From NCBI GenBank assembly GCA_024742835.1, contig JANSXS010000031.1, positions 1 to 38,980 of the forward strand: a stretch of DNA of 38,980 bases, in the 5' to 3' direction. The translations under genes and the position numbers were made by a program. The notes beneath the pieces are model-generated. The model saw only the letters and a list, made by a program, of their open reading frames with translations. It was not told the origin of the DNA and did no database searches. The stretch is from Paracoccaceae bacterium (GTDB lineage: Bacteria > Pseudomonadota > Alphaproteobacteria > Rhodobacterales > Rhodobacteraceae). Shown here piece by piece: positions 29,961 to 38,228 of the stretch (its first letter is position 1; every line of letters begins with the position of its first letter).

Positions 29961-31541
29961 TCAGGCGATCCCGGACCGGATGTGAATAAGCGTTGGGCGG
30001 TCGGCCTCAAACGCCAAACCGATAGCCGCGCGCATCTCTGACAAGGACGCAGGGGCCGCCGCATGGGCCCCGTAGGCGCGTGCAACCGCGCAGAAATCCG
30101 GATTTTGCGCCACCACGGCATTCGGCGCGATCTGTGCGCGCACCATCGCGTCCTCGATCTCTTTCAGCTTGGCATTGTCCCACACCAGAATCGGCAGCGG
30201 CAGGCCAAGCTCCACCGCCGTGCCCAGTTCCGGCAGGGTGTATTGCAGCCCGTAATCCCCGGCCAGCGCCAGCGTCGGCAGGCCGCGCCGCGCCACCGCC
30301 GCTCCGATGGCGGCGGGCAGCGCGTATCCCAGCGTGCCAAAGCCAAACGGATGGTGCCAATGGCCGGGGCGCGGCATTGGCCATGTCTCAAGCGCGGCAT
30401 ATGCGATCTGTGTCATGTCCGAAAAGATCATCGCGTCCTCGGGCACACAGGCCCGCACCGTCTCCAGCACCGGCAAGATCCCCGGACGCTCCGCCGCGAT
30501 CTCGGCCCGCCAGCGGGCAGTATCGGCGGCCACCTGATCGGCGCGCCAGTCGCTTTGACAGGTTTCCGGCAACGCGGCGGCCAGCGCCGTCAGGAAATGC
30601 CCCGCATCCGACAGGATCGCCATGTCGGGCAATGGGTCGTCAAACTCGGTCGCGTCGATATCCACCCGGATGAGCGGCGCGTCGCCCCCCGGTTCATCAC
30701 GCCACAGATCCACCTCCGCCAGTTCAGAGCCAACCGCGATCACCAGATCCGCCGCCGCCAACACGCGGGCACTGTCAGGCCGGGCCAGCGTTGCCCCGAA
30801 ATGCAGCGGATCGTCGGGGCCGACGATCCCGCGCCCCGCATAGGTGGTAAAGGACGCAGCCCCGCTACGCGCCAGAACCGCGCGCGCCGCCTGCGCCGCG
30901 CCCGCCGCGCCACCACCAAGGATGAACACGGGTCGCCGCGCCGCATGAAGGCGCGCCGCCACGGCCTCTACCTGTTGCGGGTCCGCCACGGGCCGCGCCG
31001 GTATGGGGGGCGTCATGCCCGGTGCGGGCGCGCTGATCGTTCCGCCAAGCGCGATTGGTACCTGAATGTGGCGTGGACGCGGGCGCGCGCCCGCGAATTC
31101 GGCAAAGGCCCGGTCGATCAGCCCATAGGCCGCCTTTGCGCTGCGTGCTTCAAGGCTCCAGTCGCAGACGGTGGCGGCGGCGCCCTGCTGGTCGATCATC
31201 TGGTGCAACTGCCCCCGCCGTGCCGCCGTCTCGTCCAGACACGAAGACAGCACCAGCAAAGGCACGCTGTCCGACCACGCCTGCCCCATCGGCGTCATGA
31301 TGTTGCACAGGCCCGGCCCGGTGATCACATAGGCAACACCCGGCTTGCCCGTGGCGCGCGCATAGCCATCGGCCATAAAGCCCGCGCCCTGTTCGTGCCG
31401 CGCCAGAACATGGGTGATCCCCGCCTCTTCGATGCCGCGATACATCTCTATGTTATGCACGCCGGGAATGCCGAAAATCGTATCGACCCCCTGCGATTTG
31501 AGCATATGAGAGATCTGCGCGCCAAGCGGTCTTTCGGTCAT
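29961..31541 (-). CDS. ThDP-dependent acetolactate synthase-like enzyme
   Basis: The 526-residue protein has the three domains of the family. The N-terminal PYR domain has catalytic Glu50 in LARHEQGAGFMADGYAR. The middle domain contains FILGGGAAGAAQAARAVL. The C-terminal PP domain has AGDYGLQYTLPELGTAVELG followed by ILVWDN, which is the ThDP/Mg motif in a GDY form. The GDY form and the sequence VHNIEMYRGIEEAGI recall enzymes annotated as 5-guanidino-2-oxopentanoate decarboxylase in Rhodobacterales, so a 2-oxoacid decarboxylase of arginine breakdown is as likely as a true acetolactate synthase. CCGGAGGACCAG precedes the ATG at 31541. It follows trkH on the same strand with 52 bases between. 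Confidence 0.85.
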   Translation of the reverse strand: MTERPLGAQISHMLKSQGVDTIFGIPGVHNIEMYRGIEEAGITHVLARHEQGAGFMADGYARATGKPGVAYVITGPGLCNIMTPMGQAWSDSVPLLVLSSCLDETAARRGQLHQMIDQQGAAATVCDWSLEARSAKAAYGLIDRAFAEFAGARPRPRHIQVPIALGGTISAPAPGMTPPIPARPVADPQQVEAVAARLHAARRPVFILGGGAAGAAQAARAVLARSGAASFTTYAGRGIVGPDDPLHFGATLARPDSARVLAAADLVIAVGSELAEVDLWRDEPGGDAPLIRVDIDATEFDDPLPDMAILSDAGHFLTALAAALPETCQSDWRADQVAADTARWRAEIAAERPGILPVLETVRACVPEDAMIFSDMTQIAYAALETWPMPRPGHWHHPFGFGTLGYALPAAIGAAVARRGLPTLALAGDYGLQYTLPELGTAVELGLPLPILVWDNAKLKEIEDAMVRAQIAPNAVVAQNPDFCAVARAYGAHAAAPASLSEMRAAIGLAFEADRPTLIHIRSGIA

Positions 31542-31563
31542 CTGGTCCTCCGGTGACAATCGC

Positions 31564-31574
31564 GGGGGGGGGGG
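31564..31574. repeat. G11 mononucleotide tract
   Basis: Eleven G residues (C on the coding strand) lie between the trkH stop and the start of the ThDP-enzyme gene, 23 bases before its ATG and just upstream of its Shine-Dalgarno. Length changes would alter spacing but no reading frame. It is also a site where sequencing errors are common. Confidence 0.9.
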
Positions 31575-31593
31575 CGGACGCGCCGCCCCGCAT

Positions 31594-33045
31594 TCAGTGT
31601 TTCCAGAAGGAAGGCACCAAAAGCACCAGAACCGCAACCAGTTCCAGCCGCCCCAGAAGCATCGCAAGGATCATCAGCCATTTCGCCGTGGTCGGGAACG
31701 CGTCCAGCGCGCCTGTCGGCCCCACCAACCCGCCAAAGGCCGGCCCGATATTGAAGATCGCCGTCCAGGCGCCGGTGATGGATTCGGTCAAGGGCAGTCC
31801 GGTCAGTTGCAGCGCGACGCTGAAAAACCCGAAGAACAGGATGTAGACGGTGAACAGAAAGATCACCGATTGCACCACCGTGTCGTCGACCGCCCGCCCG
31901 CCATAGCGCAGGACCATGGTGCGGTGCGGATGCGATATGGCGCGGATCTGGTTGCGAATGGCGCGAAACAGGATCTCGTAGCGGAACACCTTGATCGAAC
32001 ATCCCGTGGATCCGGTACAGCTTCCGACCGCGCCCACAAGGATCAGCACGATAAAGGGCATCACGCCCCAGGCTGTGACATCCCCGTCGCCATATCCGGT
32101 GCCCGTGAAGATCGAAACGATATTGAACAGCCTCTCGCGAATGCGCTCTTCGCTGATTTCGCCGCCATGGATCCCGATGTCATAGGCCACCACGGCCGCC
32201 AGCGCATACAGGATCCAGCGCAGGAACGCGCGCGCCTGACTGTCATGCCAAAGCGGTTTCAGATCGCCCTGCACCCCCTGCATCAGCCGCACAAAGGGCA
32301 GGCCAGCCAGCACCATGAACACCACGCAGGCATATTGCGGCAAGCCCGGAAAGGCGGCAAAGGACTGATCGGTCGTGGAAAATCCACCCGTCGAAATCGT
32401 GGTCAACGCGTGGGCCGTGGCATCGAACACGCTCATGCCAAGCGCCACGTAAACAAAAACGCAGGCCATCGTAAGGGTCAGATAAACGTTCAGCACCCCC
32501 TTCGAGATGTCGATCGTGCGCGGCAGCACCTTGCCGAAAGTATCAAACCCCTCGGACACGAAAAACTGCATCCCGCCCACCCGCATGACCGGCAGGAACA
32601 CGATCGCCACGATGACGATGCCCAGCCCGCCCAGCCATTGCAGCATCCCGCGCCACAAAAGCAGACCCTTGGGCAGATCATCCAGCCCTGCGAACATGGT
32701 CGATCCGGTGGTTGTCAGGCCCGACATGGATTCGAACAGCGCATCGACGAACCGCGCCTCCGTCGCGCCCAGCATAAAGGGCATAGCGCCGAAAAGTGGC
32801 AAAAAGACCCAGACCCCGGTGGTCAGCAAGAACGCCTGCTGAAGCGTCAGCGCCTCGCGCACGCCATTGCGACAGGCCAGTGCGACAAGCCCCCCCACCA
32901 GCGCCGTCAGGATCGCGCTTTCGGCAAAGGCAGGCCAATGGCCGCGCCCCTCGGCCAGATCCACCGCAAGCGGCAACAGCATGGCGAAACCAAGTGTCGT
33001 GACCATCAGGCCGATCACGTATCCGACGGGGCGAAAATCCAACAT
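31594..33045 (-). CDS. trkH: TrkH-type potassium transporter
   Basis: The 483-residue inner-membrane protein has four repeats of the M1-P-M2 unit. The selectivity-filter loops are visible in order as MSGLTTTGSTMF, TTISTGGFSTTD, SIFTGTGYGDGD and FNIGPAFGGLVG. It imports K+ and normally works with the soluble TrkA, which is not in the window. The ATG at 33045 (MLDFRPVGYV) fits the family better than the upstream ATG at 33072. It may be co-transcribed with the ThDP-enzyme gene 52 bases downstream. Confidence 0.93.
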   Translation of the reverse strand: MLDFRPVGYVIGLMVTTLGFAMLLPLAVDLAEGRGHWPAFAESAILTALVGGLVALACRNGVREALTLQQAFLLTTGVWVFLPLFGAMPFMLGATEARFVDALFESMSGLTTTGSTMFAGLDDLPKGLLLWRGMLQWLGGLGIVIVAIVFLPVMRVGGMQFFVSEGFDTFGKVLPRTIDISKGVLNVYLTLTMACVFVYVALGMSVFDATAHALTTISTGGFSTTDQSFAAFPGLPQYACVVFMVLAGLPFVRLMQGVQGDLKPLWHDSQARAFLRWILYALAAVVAYDIGIHGGEISEERIRERLFNIVSIFTGTGYGDGDVTAWGVMPFIVLILVGAVGSCTGSTGCSIKVFRYEILFRAIRNQIRAISHPHRTMVLRYGGRAVDDTVVQSVIFLFTVYILFFGFFSVALQLTGLPLTESITGAWTAIFNIGPAFGGLVGPTGALDAFPTTAKWLMILAMLLGRLELVAVLVLLVPSFWKH

Positions 33046-33193
33046 GAGGCGCAGAGTTGGCCGCTGGCGCAAGCGGTGTCAAGCGCGGCTGTATGCGGCG
33101 CGCGTGGGCACGCAGCAACCGGCCAAAGCCCTGTTGACGCCGCACGGTGCGCCCGTTGCCCCCATGGGAACAGACCTGCGCGGCAAGGGCGCA

Positions 33194-33215
33194 TGCCCCC
33201 CGTCGACGGGGGGCA
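33194..33215 (-). terminator. 22-bp perfect palindrome
   Basis: TGCCCCCCGTCGAC followed by GGGGGGCA is a perfect palindrome, 15 bases after the stop of the minus-strand gene at 33230. It is a likely terminator or transcript-stabilising hairpin, although no T-run follows. Confidence 0.65.
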
Positions 33216-33229
33216 AAGCAGTTATGCGA

Positions 33230-33445
33230 TCAGGCGTAGAACAGGTCGCGAAAGATGTGCTTGGTGATATCCTCGCGGCGGATGCCCAGCTCGGCCAGTT
33301 CGGCGTCGGATTTCGATTCGAGCCGTTCGACCAGATCGCGACGCGACGCAACCCGCATGTGGTTCTCCAGACCCTGCATGAGCCGCGCAAAGACCGCGCC
33401 GAGAAATCCCGGCCGTCCAGAAGAGTTTGTCGTTGTAGAAGCCAT
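33230..33445 (-). CDS. Small DUF1127-like protein, 71 aa
   Basis: The 71-residue protein has an N-terminal polar stretch. The core is RRDLVERLESKSDAELAELG, then IRREDITKHIFRDLFYA. The pattern of a helix, D-A-E-L-A-x-L-G-I and R-x-x-I is that of DUF1127-type proteins, of which the other copy is at 19302. It is probably cytosolic. The precise family is less certain than for the other copy because the arginine-rich motif differs. A palindrome after the stop suggests it is transcribed alone. Confidence 0.75.
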   Translation of the reverse strand: MASTTTNSSGRPGFLGAVFARLMQGLENHMRVASRRDLVERLESKSDAELAELGIRREDITKHIFRDLFYA

Positions 33446-33530
33446 TTTGGAAACCTCGCAAATGGGTGGTTGGTTTCCTCCCTGATATGAAAATAGGTCA
33501 TAAACGCTGACATGACCATTGCCAAAGCAG

Positions 33531-33565
33531 AAGCCCCGATCTGCATCTGGCGCAAACCGGGGCTT
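33531..33565 (-). terminator. Hairpin after the phasin-like gene
   Basis: AAGCCCCG (33531-33538) pairs with CGGGGCTT (33558-33565) across a 19-base loop, 34 bases beyond the stop at 33599. On the minus strand it is followed by CTGCTTTGG without a clear T-run. Confidence 0.55.
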
Positions 33566-33598
33566 TGGCGTGTTTCGACGATGTGCCGGGATGTTGTG

Positions 33599-34312
33599 TC
33601 AGGTCGCGCCCTTGCGCTCTGGCATGGCGGGCGGCGATGACGGCTTGCGCGGACGCTTGGTATCGGCCTGATCCTCGGGCGCGGCAGGCTGTGCGGCGGG
33701 AAACGCGGTGACGTTATCCTTGACCGGCACCGGTGCAGCCTTGGTCTGAGGTTTGGCCGGGGCCGGGGTCTGCGTGGCGGCCTTGGCCGGGGCGGGTGCC
33801 TCTTTGGCAGCCACGGGCGCGGAAGTAGGCGCAGCAGTGGCGGCGGGACTTTTCGCAGGGCTGGCCGGTGCCGCGGTGGCCAGTGCCTTGGTGGCCGGTG
33901 CCTTGGTGGGCTTTGTTTCACTCGCTGACGTGTTGCCTGCTTTGATCATGGGCTTGGCCGGGGTCGTGGCCTCTGGCGTGGCCGGTGTTTTCGCGGCGGA
34001 TTTCGCAACAGGCTTTGCAGCGGCAGGGGTCGACGGCTTGGCCACCGGCTTGGCAGGGGCCTTGGGCGTGGCGGCCTTGGGCTTGGGCGCGGTCTTCGCG
34101 GTCCTGCTGGCCGGGGTCACGTTGGTGGCCGAACGCTTGGCCGCCTCTGCGCTGCCGGACGTGGCGGGCCTGCGAAACCCCATGACGCTCATTTGCGCGT
34201 CGATCGCGGCGCGCATGCCGACCTGCGCCATTTTCAGGTTGGTTTCCACCACATATCCGACCAGCCGGATCCCGGCGGCCGATGCTTTCAACGGTGCGGC
34301 AAACATATCCAT
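33599..34312 (-). CDS. Phasin-like protein with long Ala/Pro/Lys tail
   Basis: The 237-residue protein opens with an amphipathic helical part (about 1-48: MDMFAAPLKASAAGIRLVGY and NLKMAQVGMRAAIDAQM). This opening resembles the short phasin segments that coat polyhydroxyalkanoate granules. The other 190 residues are low complexity: Ala, Pro, Lys, Thr repeats of the type KPVAKPSTPAAAKPVAKSA, as in histone-H1-like bacterial proteins. The ATG at 34312 (AAGGACGG upstream) is chosen; the frame opens earlier at 34450. It could be granule-associated, DNA-binding or both. Phasin-plus-PAK-tail proteins of this kind occur in alphaproteobacteria, to my knowledge. No PHA synthase is near. Confidence 0.65.
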   Translation of the reverse strand: MDMFAAPLKASAAGIRLVGYVVETNLKMAQVGMRAAIDAQMSVMGFRRPATSGSAEAAKRSATNVTPASRTAKTAPKPKAATPKAPAKPVAKPSTPAAAKPVAKSAAKTPATPEATTPAKPMIKAGNTSASETKPTKAPATKALATAAPASPAKSPAATAAPTSAPVAAKEAPAPAKAATQTPAPAKPQTKAAPVPVKDNVTAFPAAQPAAPEDQADTKRPRKPSSPPAMPERKGAT

Positions 34313-34438
34313 ATGTTCCGTCCTTTTCGGTCTGAATGGTTGCACCGGACGAATCGACCGACCGGCTGAATAGTGTGCAACCATTGTGCAACCGCAGCGA
34401 CAGATATGCAAAACGCCTTGCAAAAAAGGCATATGAAA

Positions 34439-34464
34439 GCGGCGGCGCATTGCTGCACCGCCGC
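34439..34464 (-). terminator. Hairpin after folE2
   Basis: GCGGCGG (34439-34445) pairs with CCGCCGC (34458-34464), 31 bases after the folE2 stop. On the minus strand TTTCATATG follows. A terminator is likely. Confidence 0.6.
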
Positions 34465-34495
34465 ATCAACGCCCATAAATAAGGCAATAAGCGTA

Positions 34496-35596
34496 TCAGC
34501 CGACGTGGATCAGCGTTGCAAAAAGCTTGGGGTCAAGGCTGGCTGCGTCGAAACTGTCACCATGGGTCAAAACGCTGACCGCGTCATGGCTGTGCAGGCT
34601 TTCCTGATGGCTGGCCACGATGCGGAAATCCCCGATCCGGTCGTCACGGATCAGCGGCTCGGCGAAAAGGCGCGCGGCATCCTCGACAAAGATGGGGTTG
34701 GCCGCGTTCAGCTCGGCAAAGGCCTGTTCATCCTCGCGCTTGACCATTACCTGCGTTTCGGTCGCCACTGCGGCGCGCGCCAGATCGACAAGATCCTCGA
34801 ACCACATGCAACCATCGGTCGTCACCTCGACAGAGATCCGCGCCACCGACCGTTGCGAATGTGGCGTGGCCAGCTGGCCGCGCGATTGCCGGGCATGTTC
34901 GCTCAGCTCCAGAGAGCACGGGCAGGTCGAGGAATAGACATAATCAAGATGCATGTATTTGTGGCGCACCCCGTCGCGCTCCACCAGTTCCAGCGCGATG
35001 TCGTAATACTGGAACCCCTCCAGCCCCGAGCGCAGCGACCGGATCTTCATCGGATAGGAAAATCGCATCTGGATGCGCGCGTCGAAACTGTCGAGATCCG
35101 AGATGTAATCATCCAGCGCCGCCTCGATCACCTCGAAGCTGAAGGTCTTTTCCGAGTGCCGATAAAAGCTGCGCATGATGCGCGACATGTTGATGCCTTT
35201 TTTCTCGGCCTCAAGGCTCACGGTGCCGGTCACGGAGGTTTCGAGCGTCAGGTCGCCATTGTCGCGTGTCTGGAACCGGATCGGCAGACGAAAGTTGGAA
35301 ATACCGACATGCTGCAACGCGCGCCGCGCCCCCTTGATCAGCGAGGCCGGACCGTTTTGAAGATCGGGCATGGCAGCGCGATACGCGGCGTCGGGCGCGA
35401 AATCCTCGGGGTAGTCGCGCTTGAAGACGGGGTAATCTGCGGGTGTGGTTTCAGGCAGAAGCTGCACAAGGCCGGGGTCAAGATCCGCAACCTCCTCGGG
35501 CGTGGCCTGCGCCGCCCAGGCGCGCAGGCGTTCCAGCGCCTCTTCGGCCTCGGTCCGGCTGCTCACATCGGTCAGTCGGGAGGTGTGGATATTCAT
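34496..35596 (-). CDS. folE2: GTP cyclohydrolase FolE2 (type IB)
   Basis: FolE2 converts GTP to 7,8-dihydroneopterin triphosphate, the first step of folate and queuosine synthesis, and unlike FolE it does not need zinc. The 366-residue protein shows the family landmarks NFRLPIRFQTRDNGDLTLET, KGINMSRIMRSFYRH, and the metal-binding CPCSLELSEHARQSRGQLAT near 225. The ATG at 35596 (MNIHTSRLTDV) is preferred over 35611 because AGGACAGGG fits it. The inverted repeat CCGG-TATATATAGG-CCGG at 35623-35640 lies at the probable -10. In some bacteria folE2 is a Zur-regulated backup for folE; I see no clear Zur box. Confidence 0.93.
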   Translation of the reverse strand: MNIHTSRLTDVSSRTEAEEALERLRAWAAQATPEEVADLDPGLVQLLPETTPADYPVFKRDYPEDFAPDAAYRAAMPDLQNGPASLIKGARRALQHVGISNFRLPIRFQTRDNGDLTLETSVTGTVSLEAEKKGINMSRIMRSFYRHSEKTFSFEVIEAALDDYISDLDSFDARIQMRFSYPMKIRSLRSGLEGFQYYDIALELVERDGVRHKYMHLDYVYSSTCPCSLELSEHARQSRGQLATPHSQRSVARISVEVTTDGCMWFEDLVDLARAAVATETQVMVKREDEQAFAELNAANPIFVEDAARLFAEPLIRDDRIGDFRIVASHQESLHSHDAVSVLTHGDSFDAASLDPKLFATLIHVG

Positions 35597-35729
35597 GGGC
35601 CCTGTCCTCATATGTCATCGCTCCGGTATATATAGGCCGGTGCGGCGGGAATTTCCATTTTCGTCACTTTATACGAGCAACGCGTCGGACCGGATCAAAG
35701 TGCGCCACCCCGAACCCCAGGCGCCGAAA

Positions 35730-35773
35730 CGGAATTTTGAAAAATTCCGATCCGTTTTCTTGCAAGAAAACGG
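35730..35773. terminator. Two tandem perfect palindromes
   Basis: CGGAATTTT-GA-AAAATTCCG (35730-35749) and CCGTTTTCTTGCAAGAAAACGG (35752-35773, 22 bp perfect) stand two bases apart, directly behind the metZ stop at 35777. They probably end metZ transcription. The tandem form is unusual. Confidence 0.65.
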
Positions 35774-35776
35774 CGC

Positions 35777-36958
35777 TCACACGGCCTCAAGCGCGCGCAG
35801 GATATCCGCGATCAGATCCTCTGGATCCTCGATCCCCACGGACAGGCGCACAAGGCCGGGCGTGATGCCAAGCGTCGCCTTTAGATCCTCGGCAAGGCGC
35901 TGGTGCGTCGTGGTGGCCGGATGGGTGGCGATGGATTTCGCATCGCCAAGGTTGTTGGAAATCAACACGATCCTCAACGCGTTGAGAAAGGCAAAGGCCG
36001 CCGCCTGCCCGCCCGCCAGATCCAGCGCGATCACCGTACCGCCCTTGCCCATCTGCCGCTGCACCAAGGCATTCTGCGGATGGCTTTCATGGCCCGGATA
36101 GATCACCCGCTTAAGCTTGGGATTCCCCTGCAAGGCCGTGGCGATCGCCTCTGCGCCAGAGGTCTGCGCGCGCACCCGCAGGTCGATCGTTTCCAGCCCC
36201 TTGAGCATGACCCAGGCGTTGAACGGCGACATCGAGCCGCCGGTATGTTTCATGTAAGGCTCGACCGTCTTGCGGATATAGGCCTTCGTCCCAAGGATCA
36301 CGCCGCCCAGAGTGCGCCCCTGCCCGTCGATATGCTTGGTCGCGGAATAAACGACCACATCCGCGCCCTGTTCCAGCGCGCGCGAAAAGATCGGCGTGGC
36401 AAAGACATTGTCGACCACGACCTCCGCACCCTTGGCATGGGCGATTTCGGCCACGGCCGCGATGTCGATCACCTCCAGCGTGGGGTTGGCGATGGTCTCA
36501 AAGAAGACCAGCCGCGTGTCATCGCGCACCGCCGCGCGCCACGCGTCAAGATCGGTGCCGTCCACAAAGGTCACCTCGACCCCGAAGCGCGTCAGCACCT
36601 CTTGCAGCACATAAAGACAGGAGCCGAACAGCGCGCGGGCCGACACCACGTGATCGCCCGCCTTGAGCATGGAGGTCAGCGCGCCCGACACCGCCGCCAT
36701 GCCGCTGGCGGTGGCAAAGGCATCTTCCGCGCCCTCAAGCGCCGCGATCCGCCGCTCGAACATGGCCACGGTGGGATTGCCGTAGCGCGCATAGATGAAC
36801 TCGTCCTCGCCCGCCTGCACAAAGCGCGCCTCGGCGGCCTCGGCGCTGTCATAGACGAAGCCCTGGGTCAGAAAAAGCGCCTCGCTCACCTCGCCCCACT
36901 GGCTGCGCCGCGTGCCACCGTGCACGAGTTGGGTGCGCGTTTTCCATTCATCTGTCAT
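35777..36958 (-). CDS. metZ: O-succinylhomoserine sulfhydrylase
   Basis: MetZ makes homocysteine from O-succinyl- (or O-acetyl-) homoserine and sulfide, with pyridoxal phosphate. The 393-residue protein has the Cys/Met-metabolism fold: SQWGEVSEALFLTQGFVYDS, YARYGNPTVAMFERRIAAL, the phosphate loop SGMAAVSGAL, and PLP-lysine 208 in VVYSATKHIDGQGRTLGG. The ATG at 36958 has GGAGGTC upstream. A SAM-II-type riboswitch precedes it by about 70 bases, so expression should fall when S-adenosylmethionine is plentiful. O-acetylhomoserine sulfhydrylase activity is the main alternative. Confidence 0.93.
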   Translation of the reverse strand: MTDEWKTRTQLVHGGTRRSQWGEVSEALFLTQGFVYDSAEAAEARFVQAGEDEFIYARYGNPTVAMFERRIAALEGAEDAFATASGMAAVSGALTSMLKAGDHVVSARALFGSCLYVLQEVLTRFGVEVTFVDGTDLDAWRAAVRDDTRLVFFETIANPTLEVIDIAAVAEIAHAKGAEVVVDNVFATPIFSRALEQGADVVVYSATKHIDGQGRTLGGVILGTKAYIRKTVEPYMKHTGGSMSPFNAWVMLKGLETIDLRVRAQTSGAEAIATALQGNPKLKRVIYPGHESHPQNALVQRQMGKGGTVIALDLAGGQAAAFAFLNALRIVLISNNLGDAKSIATHPATTTHQRLAEDLKATLGITPGLVRLSVGIEDPEDLIADILRALEAV

Positions 36959-37025
36959 TTTTCGACCTCCGGGCGGCCTCGCGCCCCATGAAACCCCGTG
37001 CCGGTCAAGCGAAAGGGGGCTTTCT

Positions 37026-37087
37026 CCTGACCTCTTTAGCGGCTGTCTTTAACGTGGCCCGCAATCCGGTAACAAATCGCCACAAGC
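37026..37087 (-). ncRNA. SAM-II riboswitch (metA motif)
   Basis: Read on the minus strand, the sequence has GTGGC (P1, 37083-37079), then ATTTGTTACCGGATTGC, GGGCCAC closing P1 (37058-37054), GTTAAAGACAGCC and GCTAAAGAGG (37040-37031). These match the SAM-II consensus in order and spacing (ATTTxxxACC, TTGC, TAAA, GCTAAAxAGG). It lies upstream of metZ, a known SAM-II target in alphaproteobacteria. The pseudoknot is predicted, not computed. Confidence 0.88.
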
Positions 37088-37236
37088 GTCGGAATACTCC
37101 GATGGCAAAACCCCGTCAACCGCTCGCGCCGGACCCGTCCCGCGCCGCGCGTCACGATGTTTTAACCAAGTCGTCGCACGCGCTTCACACGCCGCCCCTA
37201 ACACCCATCAACATCACGTAGGGGGATCACGCACCC

Positions 37237-38202
37237 GTGCCACTTCTGGAAATCAACACCGGCCCCGACGGCCCCCGCCTGCACCGCGGCGGGCAGCGCC
37301 CCGACACGGCCCTGCAAGATGCGCTGCGCAGAACGGGCCCCGTCATCATCATGGTCCACGGGTTCAAATTCGCCCCCGGACATGCGCGCGACTGCCCGCA
37401 CGGGCATATCCTGTCGCTGACGCCGCGGCGCAACTGGAAGGCGCTGAGCTGGCCGCGCGGGCTTGGCTTTGGCGAGGATGCGCCCGACGAAGGGCTGGCC
37501 GTCGCCTTTGGCTGGTCGGCGCGTGGCACGCTTTGGCAAGCCTATGGTCGCGCGCCCGACGCCGCCCGCCAACTGGCAAAGCTGATCGGCGCGATCCACC
37601 GGATCGACCCGCAGCGCCCGGTTCACATGGTCGCGCATTCGCTGGGGGCGCGGGTGGTTCTGGGTGCGGTGGCGGCGGTCCCGGCTGGCAGCATCGGGCG
37701 GGTTATCTTGCTGAACGGGGCAGATTACGCAGATACGGCGCAGCGCGCGCTGACTTCCGCCGCTGGCGCAGGGGCCGAGCTGCTGAACATCACGACGCGC
37801 GAAAACGATCTGTTCGACTTTCTGTTCGAGCGGTTGATCCAGCCGCCCCGGCGCGGCGCGCGGTGCCTGGCAGAGCACTTTCCGGCGCGGCCCAACACGC
37901 TGCATATCCAACTGGATCATCCCGCCACGCGCAGCGCCTTGTCGCAGCTTGGCTTTGACGTGGCCCAGGACGCAACGCGCATCTGCCATTGGTCCGCCTA
38001 TCTGCGCCCCGGCCTGATGGAGGTCTACCGCGCGCTTCTGCGCGATCCCGAGCATCTGTCGCTGGGTCGGCTGCGCACGCATCTGTGCCACGATCCCGAT
38101 CCACGCTGGTCGCGGCTTTGGCCCCGGACAGCACCTCCCGCGCTCACGGCGCGGGCGTGGCTGTCCTCGGTCGGTGGGGTCATTGGGACCGTGCAACGCT
38201 GA
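37237..38202 (+). CDS. Alpha/beta hydrolase (GTG start)
   Basis: The 321-residue protein has the alpha/beta-hydrolase marks. The oxyanion loop is PVIIMVHGFKFAPG (about residue 40). The nucleophile elbow is MVAHSLGARVVLG, Ser near 135. A later NTLHIQLDHPATRSAL region may hold the catalytic His. AGGGGGATCAC before the GTG at 37237 supports the start. It is cytosolic, as no signal peptide is seen. The substrate is unknown. It diverges from metZ, and its promoter must share the intergenic region beside the riboswitch. It may also be described as a DUF900-like hydrolase. Confidence 0.8.
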   Translation: MPLLEINTGPDGPRLHRGGQRPDTALQDALRRTGPVIIMVHGFKFAPGHARDCPHGHILSLTPRRNWKALSWPRGLGFGEDAPDEGLAVAFGWSARGTLWQAYGRAPDAARQLAKLIGAIHRIDPQRPVHMVAHSLGARVVLGAVAAVPAGSIGRVILLNGADYADTAQRALTSAAGAGAELLNITTRENDLFDFLFERLIQPPRRGARCLAEHFPARPNTLHIQLDHPATRSALSQLGFDVAQDATRICHWSAYLRPGLMEVYRALLRDPEHLSLGRLRTHLCHDPDPRWSRLWPRTAPPALTARAWLSSVGGVIGTVQR

Positions 38203-38228
38203 CCCATCGCACAGCCCCCGCGCCCGGC

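Noticed and set aside
31597..33267. A 556-codon plus-strand ORF opposite trkH
   Set aside because: The translation is Gln/His/Arg-rich with no fold, and trkH is certain on the other strand.
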